In this document: in pieces, positions 1-5,136 of the stretch
Position numbering within the stretch: the stretch's first letter is position 1
Layout: each line of letters starts with the position of its first letter
NCBI GenBank assembly: GCA_003218785.1
Contig: QHOM01000104.1
Span: 1-12,026 of the forward strand
DNA length: 12,026 bases
From: Verrucomicrobiota bacterium
GTDB lineage: Bacteria > Verrucomicrobiota > Verrucomicrobiia > Chthoniobacterales > UBA10450
Direction: 5' to 3'
The notes under the pieces: model-generated
Databases searched by the model: none
What the model saw: only the letters and a program-made list of their open reading frames with translations
What the model was told of the DNA's origin: nothing
Made by a program: the position numbers and the translations under genes

Positions 1-149
1 TTCGACCGACCGAAACGGACGGCATTGCCATGGGCGTTGTTCAGTTTCTAACAGACATGGGGCTTTTCATTGGGCAATCGTCGCAGTTCTTTGCCGTCCT
101 AACGCAACTCGCGCAGGACGCGGACGCCGCCCAACGCGAGTGTAATTAA
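1..149 (+). CDS. C-terminal end of an unrecognised protein (5' end off the window)
   Basis: An open frame read from base 3 runs 48 codons to a TAA at 147-149. It has no internal stop and a plausible protein-like composition: hydrophobic and amphipathic stretches such as GVVQFLTDMGLFIG, then an Ala/Gln/Asp-rich tail ending in Cys-Asn. The start lies upstream of the window. I do not recognise the family, and no motif or membrane segment can be assigned. The other two plus-strand frames close early. The call rests only on the open frame and its composition, so it could still be non-coding. Confidence 0.4.
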   Translation, partial: RPTETDGIAMGVVQFLTDMGLFIGQSSQFFAVLTQLAQDADAAQRECN

Positions 150-462
150 ACCATGTGACTGCCCGATCAGATAGATAACAAGAAAGTCACGGAACAGTCG
201 CGCGTGAGGTTGCGGCGTCCGGCGAGCGCCAGGGGGCTCCCCAGTCTCCTTGTCCGCCGGAGCTGCAACCGCCAGATTTCAATATCCCGCAGCCCTAAGC
301 GGATCGGTGATCTTTCAAGCGACGATTTTCGCTTTCACCAAAATGGTTCGCTATACGAGACGCCCCCTAAGTCACGCCCAAAAGTAACAGCGGTGTTACT
401 TTTTCGATACGGCCCGGGACAGCGTTCGCCGCGATACTGACCATACAAAACCAATAAAACCT
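150..462. other. Intergenic leader upstream of the exported propeller protein
   Basis: This gap of about 313 bases separates the partial first gene from the TIGR03118-like gene. An open frame of 78 codons crosses it, but its Arg/Pro/Ser-rich product has no recognisable features and I do not consider it a gene. The one clear structure is the dyad at 380-403. I could not pick a convincing -35/-10 pair by eye. Confidence 0.5.
380..404. promoter_or_regulatory. Perfect 10-bp inverted repeat (operator or hairpin)
   Basis: AAAAGTAACA (380-389), a GCGG spacer (390-393) and TGTTACTTTT (394-403) form a perfect dyad, followed by one more T. It sits about 60 bases before the ATG at 463. As RNA it is a 10-bp AU-rich stem with a four-base loop and a short U run, so it could be a weak terminator for the upstream gene or an attenuator. 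As DNA, the A/T-rich arms resemble an operator for a dimeric regulator. The sequence does not decide between these. Confidence 0.55.
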
Positions 463-1503
463 ATGAAAACGACTAATCATTACACAAAAATCGCTCTGCT
501 CTCGTTAGCAGTAGCGATGTTCACGGCCGCGTCTGCGCGCGCGGACACCTATTCGTCGACAAACTTCCAATCAGACATCGCCGGCGTGGCGCAACACACT
601 GATCCAAACCTTGTCAATCCCTGGGGCATGGCAGCCTCGGCGACTGGCACTATTTGGGTCAGCGACAACGGCACCGGCGTCTCAACACTCTACAATCAGG
701 ATGGCACAGCCGTTTCGCTGGTGGTTGAAATCCCAACCGCCGCGCGGAACAGAGACGGCGCCAATCCAACCGGAATCGTGCTTAACAACACGCAATTCTT
801 TCAAGTGACAAAGAATGGAACTTCCGCGCCCGCGATTTTCATCTTTGTCAGTGAAGATGGTTCCATCTCAGGTTGGAACCCGACGCTGGATCAGACGCAC
901 GCGATCATCGCTGTCGATAACGGCACCAACCGCGGCGTGAACCACGCTGTTTACAAAAGCACGACGCTGGGCGTCGCCAACGGCGTCAATTTTCTCTACG
1001 CGTCGAATTTCCACACTGGCCACGTTGAAACCTACGATGAGAGTTTTCATCCGGTGACTCCCAACGGCTTCATTGACCCGAATCTTCCCGCTGGCTACGC
1101 ACCGTTTGGCATCCGGAATTTCAACGGCGAAATTTTCGTGACTTATGCCAAGCAGGATCACGCGAAACACGATGACGTTGCCTGTCCCGGCTGTGGCTTT
1201 GTTAATGTGTTCGATACCAGCGGCAATTTCCTCAGACGCCTGGTCTCAAACGGCAACCTCAATGCTCCATGGGGACTTGCGCTCGTGGACGGCGAACTTT
1301 GGGTCGGCAACTTCGGTGACGGATTCATTAACGTTTACGATCCGACGACCGGCGCTTTCATCGAGACACTGATGCGCGCCGATGGAACGCCGCTACAATT
1401 TGATGGCCTGTGGGATCTTCTTCCTCTGGGCACCGGTGTTTATTTCACCGCGGGAATAGCCGACGAAGCGCACGGCCTGTTTGGTCTCATTACTGAAGAT
1501 TAG
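463..1503 (+). CDS. Exported TIGR03118-family protein (beta-propeller-like)
   Basis: The 346-residue product has a clear Sec signal peptide: a Lys-containing N-terminus, a hydrophobic core ALLSLAVAMFTAA, and an A-R-A cleavage site after residue 27. The mature part has recurring strand-turn units typical of NHL/SMP30-like propellers: NPWGMA (52-57) with IWVSDN, APFGIR (213-218) with EIFVTYAK, and APWGLALVDGELWVGNFGDG (268-287). Order and wording match the TIGR03118 family, whose function is unknown. Cys241 and Cys244 form a CPGC motif and are the only cysteines of the mature protein, so a disulfide or metal site is possible. There is no PEP-CTERM or other anchor at the C-terminus, so it is probably periplasmic or secreted. 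The ATG lacks a Shine-Dalgarno sequence but fits the signal peptide. It appears to be monocistronic. Confidence 0.85.
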   Translation: MKTTNHYTKIALLSLAVAMFTAASARADTYSSTNFQSDIAGVAQHTDPNLVNPWGMAASATGTIWVSDNGTGVSTLYNQDGTAVSLVVEIPTAARNRDGANPTGIVLNNTQFFQVTKNGTSAPAIFIFVSEDGSISGWNPTLDQTHAIIAVDNGTNRGVNHAVYKSTTLGVANGVNFLYASNFHTGHVETYDESFHPVTPNGFIDPNLPAGYAPFGIRNFNGEIFVTYAKQDHAKHDDVACPGCGFVNVFDTSGNFLRRLVSNGNLNAPWGLALVDGELWVGNFGDGFINVYDPTTGAFIETLMRADGTPLQFDGLWDLLPLGTGVYFTAGIADEAHGLFGLITED

Positions 1504-1779
1504 GATCGATATCGCGCGAGGAGCGCACTGCCTGCCCTGAGAGAAAGTCTTGGCCTGCTCGAAGCCGAACGGGTCGAGCGGGCGCTCTCGTCCCGCGCCT
1601 GCGGGAGCGATTGCGCCATCGCCATCGCGGACTTTTTCAAAATGGATAAGCGCGGTGTCTTGAAGACCCAGAGAGACTCATTCGGCTATGCTCCAGGGAG
1701 GGCGCCGCCCCAAAGAAGATCGGAACTCTCGCCTCGCGCGGACAAATCCGCACGTATAAAATAAGCTTCCAGCACCCGA
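1504..1779. other. Intergenic region with a GC-rich hairpin
   Basis: No convincing gene is present. TCCCGC (1591-1596) and GCGGGA (1601-1606) pair around a GCCT loop, inside a very GC-rich stretch about 90 bases after the upstream stop. There is no following T run, so it is at best a weak or Rho-assisted terminator. An open frame of about 40 codons from 1642 has no recognisable features. Confidence 0.35.
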
Positions 1780-2235
1780 ATGCGTAAAACGAATTCAATC
1801 ACCATGCGCGTGCCGAGAAAGGCGATCTTCCTAACAGCAGCGAACCTGGAACTGTGGCCGAAGATTTTGCCGCATTACCGCTACATTCGTTATCTGGAAC
1901 GCAGCCCGGATCGCAATGTAGTCGTAATGGCGGCGACGCGTTCCGGCATCCCGATTTCCTGGACCTCCGAGCAGATCATCGACCGGGACCGCCTTGAAAT
2001 CCGCTTTCATCATTTGAAGGCATTCACGAAAGGGATGCGCGTGGTCTGGACATTTGATGAGACGCCAGAGGGTGTGCTGGTGAAAATCGCGCACGATCTC
2101 AAATTTCGAGTGAAGGTTCTGGCCCCACTGGCCGACAAAATCATCGGTGATTTTTTCGTTAGCAACATTGCCAACAAGACATTGCGCTGTATGAAGGCGT
2201 ATGTCGAAGCGAGGGCAACCAGAGTAACTGCATGA
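1780..2235 (+). CDS. SRPBCC/START-like polyketide cyclase-type protein
   Basis: The 151-residue product fits the SRPBCC (Bet v1-like) fold as used by polyketide cyclase/dehydrase proteins and ligand-binding START domains. After a first strand it has the characteristic LWPKILPHYRYIRYLE (25-40), then alternating strands including ISWTSEQIIDRDRLEIRFHH (59-78) and MRVVWTFDETPEGVLVKI (85-102), and a long C-terminal helix from about residue 115. No signal peptide is seen, so it should be cytosolic. Its stop codon overlaps the start of the ketosynthase gene (ATGA at 2232-2235), which implies translational coupling and a shared pathway. A later ATG at 1804 (MRVPRKA) is an alternative start. The general family is secure. 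Cyclisation of a polyketide chain is inferred from the neighbour, and lipid binding or transport is the alternative. Confidence 0.8.
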   Translation: MRKTNSITMRVPRKAIFLTAANLELWPKILPHYRYIRYLERSPDRNVVVMAATRSGIPISWTSEQIIDRDRLEIRFHHLKAFTKGMRVVWTFDETPEGVLVKIAHDLKFRVKVLAPLADKIIGDFFVSNIANKTLRCMKAYVEARATRVTA

Positions 2236-3476
2236 GCCAAAGGCGCGCGGTCATCACCGGAATCGGCCCTATCACTTGCATTGGCAAAGGCGTCGATGGT
2301 TTCTGGAACGGCATTCTTGCCGAGACGAGTGGAATCAACAGCATCACAAGCTTCGATCCCAGTGCCTTCCGCGTGCGTTGCGCGGGCGAGATTCGCGATT
2401 GGGATCCAGAAGAATTCTTTGCACCGCACCGCTTGAAACGGCTCGACCGCTATGCGCAATTTGCGGTCGCATCAGCGAAGCTGGCGCTCGACGACGCAGG
2501 TTTCGACTATTCCCGCGAAAAACCGCAACATCGCGTGGGCGTCAGTTTTGGCACCGCACTTGGCGGCGTCTGCAAGGCGGAAGATCAATATATCCGGTTT
2601 TTGAAAAAGGGCGCCCGTGGAGTTCAGCCCACGCTTGCTGTTCAGGTTTTCGGTGGCTCAGCCCATTCGAACATTGCGATTGACTTCGGTTTTCGCGGTG
2701 TAGGCACGACCAACTCGAACAGTTGCGCCAGCGGCACGGTAGCCGTGGGCGAAGCGTTGCGCTACGTTCGCGACGATTTCGCCGATGTGATCGTCGCCGG
2801 AGGAGCGGAAGCGCCTCTTACGACCATCACGATCGGGGCATTCGACATCATCAAAACGATGAGCCGATGGTCGGGGGATCCCGCTCTGGCTTGTCGTCCG
2901 TTCGATTTGCTGCGCGATGGCTTTGTCATGGGAGAAGGCGGCGCCTCGCTCATTATAGAAGAGCTTGAGCACGCGCGAGCACGCGGAGCGCGCATCTATG
3001 CGGAAGTGCTCGGTTACAGTCTCAATAACGATGCTTTCCACATGACTTCGCCCCTGCCGAGCGGCGAATCGTGCATGCGCGCCATGTGCGAAGCGCTCGA
3101 CGACGCACGGCTTGCGCCGGAGCAGATCGATTATGTCAACGCGCACGCCAGCTCGACGCAGCTGAATGACAGCGCCGAAACGATGTCGATCAAACAAGTG
3201 TTCGGCGAGCATGCGCAACGGATACCAGTCAGCGGGACGAAAGGCTATTACGCGCATCCGCTCGGCGCGACCGGCGCGATTGAAGCTGCGCTTTGTGCGC
3301 TCGCGTTGGATCGGCAATGGATTCCGCCAACAATCAACTATCAGACCGCCGATCCGACTTGCGATCTCGATATCGTTCCGAATCACGGACGCGAAGCGGA
3401 CCTGAATTACATCATGAGTAACTCATTTGGATTCGGCGGAATTAACGCGTGCGTAGTTCTCGGACGTGTCAGGTAG
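2232..3476 (+). CDS. Beta-ketoacyl-ACP synthase II-type ketosynthase
   Basis: The 414-residue product has full FabF length. The condensing-enzyme triad is complete: Cys165 in SNSCASGT, His305 in NAHASST and His342 in YAHPLGATGA, with the accompanying Lys337. The C-terminal glycine loop SNSFGFGG (397-404) is also present. Each catalytic position is two residues beyond its E. coli FabF counterpart. It would carry out decarboxylative Claisen condensation of malonyl-ACP with an acyl chain in the cytosol. Departures from classic FabF are NAHASST where NAHGTST is usual, and KGYYAHPL where KSxxGHxL is usual. Together with the coupled cyclase-like gene, this suggests a specialised fatty-acid or polyketide role rather than the housekeeping FabF. 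No acyl carrier protein, ketoreductase or acyltransferase gene is adjacent, so partners must come from elsewhere. I therefore give no gene symbol. Confidence 0.9.
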   Translation: MSQRRAVITGIGPITCIGKGVDGFWNGILAETSGINSITSFDPSAFRVRCAGEIRDWDPEEFFAPHRLKRLDRYAQFAVASAKLALDDAGFDYSREKPQHRVGVSFGTALGGVCKAEDQYIRFLKKGARGVQPTLAVQVFGGSAHSNIAIDFGFRGVGTTNSNSCASGTVAVGEALRYVRDDFADVIVAGGAEAPLTTITIGAFDIIKTMSRWSGDPALACRPFDLLRDGFVMGEGGASLIIEELEHARARGARIYAEVLGYSLNNDAFHMTSPLPSGESCMRAMCEALDDARLAPEQIDYVNAHASSTQLNDSAETMSIKQVFGEHAQRIPVSGTKGYYAHPLGATGAIEAALCALALDRQWIPPTINYQTADPTCDLDIVPNHGREADLNYIMSNSFGFGGINACVVLGRVR

Positions 3477-3520
3477 GGGCGGTTCACCTGAACCGCCCAC
3501 GGCGATTGAGGTCAATCGCC
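3477..3520. terminator. Two tandem perfect hairpins between convergent genes
   Basis: GGGCGGTTCA (3477-3486) pairs with TGAACCGCCC (3489-3498), and GGCGATTGA (3501-3509) pairs with TCAATCGCC (3512-3520). Both stems are perfect with two-base centres. They fill the whole gap between the ketosynthase stop (3474-3476) and trmD, and the trmD stop codon (3512-3514) lies inside the second stem. The position suggests a bidirectional transcription barrier for convergent genes. There is no T run, so it is not a classic intrinsic terminator. It may instead be a short palindromic repeat element that works as one. Confidence 0.6.
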
Positions 3521-4219
3521 CCGACCCGACAAATCTGGCCGGTTCTCGCTTGTTCGTTTGATCGCCCGTTCTTTTCGCCACTTTTCGATCTCCGCGTGAT
3601 TTCCTGAGAGCAAAACTTCCGGGACTTTCCAGCCGCGAAATTCTGCCGGGCGCGTGTACTGCGGCGCTTCGAGCAGTTCGCCGCTGAAACTATCGTCCGC
3701 CGCGGATTGCTGGTGGCCGAGCGCGCCAGGCAGCAAACGTACGATCGCATCCACAAGCACGACCGCAGCGATTGCACCGTTCGTAAGCACATAGTCGCCG
3801 ATGGAGATTTCGAGATCGACCAAGTGCTCGATCACGCGGTGATCCACTCCCTCGTAATGACCGCAAATGATGATGAGGTGTGATTCGCGCGAAAGTTGTG
3901 CCGCCATCTGTTGATCAAAGCGGCGCCCAGCCGGAGACATCAGAACAATCTTCGATTTTCGATCTTCGATTTTAGATTTTTCCGCAATTTGCCGCCGCAG
4001 CTCTTCGACGGCTGCAAAAATCGGCTCCGGTTTCATGACCATCCCCTGCCCCCCCCCGAACGGCGCATCATCGACGATGTGATGTTTGTCCTGCGTCCAA
4101 TCGCGCAGGTTATGAACGCAAAGATCGACAATCCCATTTTTCTGGGCGCGTTTCATCATGCTTTCGTTGAGCGGTGCGCGGCAGATTTCCGGAAATAACG
4201 TCAGGATGTCGATCTTCAT
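3512..4219 (-). CDS. trmD: tRNA (guanine37-N1)-methyltransferase TrmD
   Basis: TrmD methylates N1 of G37 in tRNAs with a G36-G37 anticodon context, using S-adenosylmethionine, and so prevents +1 frameshifting. The start chosen is the ATG at 4219 (MKIDILTLFPE); a TTG 15 bases upstream is less likely. From that start there are 235 residues, with DDAPFGGGQGMVM (50-62), LMSPAGRRFDQ (93-103), the trefoil-knot segments CGHYEGVDHRV (119-129) and IGDYVLTNGA (140-149), DDSF (175-178) with the catalytic Asp, and YTRPAEFRGWKVPEVLLSGNH. Two oddities are seen. The knot loop reads TNGAIAA where TGGELPA is usual. Residues about 79-91 contain a repeat-derived insert, EKSKIEDRKSKI. No rimM precedes it and no rplS follows it, unlike the common rpsP-rimM-trmD-rplS order. 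It is last in the ffh-rpsP-khpA-trmD group. Confidence 0.95.
   Translation of the reverse strand: MKIDILTLFPEICRAPLNESMMKRAQKNGIVDLCVHNLRDWTQDKHHIVDDAPFGGGQGMVMKPEPIFAAVEELRRQIAEKSKIEDRKSKIVLMSPAGRRFDQQMAAQLSRESHLIIICGHYEGVDHRVIEHLVDLEISIGDYVLTNGAIAAVVLVDAIVRLLPGALGHQQSAADDSFSGELLEAPQYTRPAEFRGWKVPEVLLSGNHAEIEKWRKERAIKRTSENRPDLSGRGD
3948..3983 (-). repeat. AAAATCGAAGATCG-type short repeat inside trmD
   Basis: On the minus strand this stretch reads as imperfect copies of AAAATCGAAGATC, alternating (T/G)AAAATC and GAAGATC, and is much more A-rich than the surrounding coding sequence. It encodes the low-complexity K-S-K-I-E-D-R-K-S-K-I segment of TrmD, with the amino-acid repeat KSKI x3 KSKI. 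Compared by memory with E. coli TrmD, the loop here is about seven residues longer. In-frame insertion of a dispersed repeat is inferred. Confidence 0.6.
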
Positions 4220-4266
4220 CGAGAAAATGTCCAACGCTCAACTCCTAATGTTTCATGCCGAAAAAA

Positions 4267-4329
4267 CTGTAGCGGTGGTCTACAACCGCTGGAATGAAAA
4301 AGCTCGACGCTCACAGAGCGCCGCTACAG
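4267..4329. repeat. GTAGC/GCTAC palindromic repeat element, copy 1 (khpA-trmD gap)
   Basis: A 9-base perfect terminal inverted repeat, CTGTAGCGG (4267-4275) and CCGCTACAG (4321-4329), encloses two smaller hairpins. These are AGCGGT/ACCGCT (4271-4276 with 4285-4290) and CGCTC/GAGCG (4308-4312 with 4316-4320). The layout of two hairpins inside an outer palindrome is like a REP/BIME unit. It occupies most of the space between khpA and trmD, so it will be transcribed and could modulate mRNA stability or trmD expression. Confidence 0.7.
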
Positions 4330-4336
4330 AAGAAAT

Positions 4337-4567
4337 TTATTCAATGATTTCCAGCATGGCGCGCTGCCCATGGCGCGCGGCGGAACTGACGAGCAACGCG
4401 CGAATCGCGTGAATGGTTTGGCCGTTGCGGCCAATCACGCGGCCGACATCGCTTTGCCGAAGTTGCAGCTTGAAGATGGTTGTTCTGCCGCTCGGAATTT
4501 CCGTGAGCACCATATCGTCGGGAAATTCGACCAACTGCCGAATAACGAACTCGAGAAATTCTCTCAT
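4337..4567 (-). CDS. khpA: KH-domain RNA-binding protein KhpA
   Basis: The 76-residue product is a single KH domain. The GxxG loop is GRNG at residues 46-49 in the context VGRVIGRNGQTIHAIRALL, which is typical of KhpA (the YlqC type). KhpA proteins bind RNA, usually with KhpB, and affect cell division and envelope synthesis or small-RNA function in the species studied. Length and position between rpsP and trmD match the family. The N-terminal MREFLEFVIRQLVEFPDD is also typical. The ATG at 4567 has no Shine-Dalgarno sequence. The gene is separated from rpsP by 113 bases and from trmD by 117 bases, each gap being largely one palindromic element. Confidence 0.9.
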   Translation of the reverse strand: MREFLEFVIRQLVEFPDDMVLTEIPSGRTTIFKLQLRQSDVGRVIGRNGQTIHAIRALLVSSAARHGQRAMLEIIE

Positions 4568-4613
4568 GCCGACGTTGAAAGTATCCCAAACACCATCTTT
4601 GTCACTTGCGCGG

Positions 4614-4673
4614 TGTAGCCACGGCGCTCTGTCGCCGTGCCGGCCGACGCCTCGACAGAGCGATGCGGCTACA
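4614..4673. repeat. GTAGC/GCTAC palindromic repeat element, copy 2 (rpsP-khpA gap)
   Basis: The outer inverted repeat is TGTAGCC (4614-4620) and GGCTACA (4667-4673). Inside it is a second, perfect 10-base inverted repeat, CGCTCTGTCG (4625-4634) and CGACAGAGCG (4653-4662). A competing local hairpin, CACGGCG/CGCCGTG (4620-4626 with 4633-4639, loop CTCTGT), uses the same left arm. It lies 7 bases beyond the rpsP stop on the transcribed side and could act as an mRNA 3' structure or attenuator. Confidence 0.7.
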
Positions 4674-4680
4674 GCATCCT

Positions 4681-5046
4681 TCAGGTCTGCGGCGGTCCCC
4701 CGGCTGCCGTTTCTGCGACGGCTGGCTGCGGTGACGCCGGCGTTATCTCCGCGGGCGCGGGTGAGACAGTCGGTTTAGACGCAGCTTTAGCGGGGGCGAT
4801 GGCAGCCTGTTTTTTATTTTTCTTGATCAAGCTACGCACGGTCTCGGACGGTTGCGCGCCTTTGCTGATCCAGTATTCCGCCCGATCCAGTTTCAACGTG
4901 CTGTTGTGACCGGGTTTTTTCGGATCGTATGTGCCGATGATCTCGATGAATTTTCCGTCGCGTGGGCTGCGGCTGTCGGCCACCACGACTTTGTAATAGG
5001 GGCGATTCTTCGCTCCTTCTCTGCGTAATCTGATTGAAACTGCCAT
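4681..5046 (-). CDS. rpsP: 30S ribosomal protein bS16
   Basis: bS16 is a core protein of the small ribosomal subunit that binds 16S rRNA during assembly. The first ~80 residues are a standard bS16: MAVSIRLRREGAKNRPYYKV, then VADSRSPRDGKFIE, IGTYDP and LKLDRAEYWISKGAQPSETV. The total of 121 residues exceeds the usual ~80-90 because of a C-terminal Ala/Pro/Lys-rich tail (about 82-121). That tail is probably disordered and exposed on the ribosome surface. The ATG start fits the universal N-terminus. It lies 59 bases after ffh on the same strand and is probably co-transcribed with it. Confidence 0.97.
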   Translation of the reverse strand: MAVSIRLRREGAKNRPYYKVVVADSRSPRDGKFIEIIGTYDPKKPGHNSTLKLDRAEYWISKGAQPSETVRSLIKKNKKQAAIAPAKAASKPTVSPAPAEITPASPQPAVAETAAGGPPQT

Positions 5047-5052
5047 TTTAAA

Positions 5053-5136
5053 AAGTTACAAGATTACAACGTTACAAGGGTTACAAAGTTAGCAATGCAA
5101 TCTTTTTAACGATGTAACTTTTGTAACTCTTTTAAC
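5053..5136. repeat. TTACAA-unit repeat with opposing arms in the rpsP-ffh junction
   Basis: The left arm (5055-5090) holds successive units TTACAAGA, TTACAACG, TTACAAGGG and TTACAAAG. The right arm (5106-5136) holds the same units on the opposite strand; read on the minus strand it is TTAAAAGAG, TTACAAAAG and TTACATCG. The whole gap between ffh and rpsP is therefore an imperfect inverted array, which can fold in RNA. The right arm is also the coding end of ffh. A related fragment (TAACGGTGTAACG) lies at about 11437-11458. Confidence 0.65.

Noticed and set aside
204..440. 78-codon open frame in the first intergenic region
   Set aside because: It has Arg/Pro/Ser-rich composition, no recognisable motif, and runs through the dyad at 380-403. 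It is more likely leader DNA.
2658..3386. 242-codon open frame on the minus strand opposite the ketosynthase
   Set aside because: It is the shadow of a well-supported gene. Its Arg-rich composition is what antisense of GC-rich coding DNA gives.
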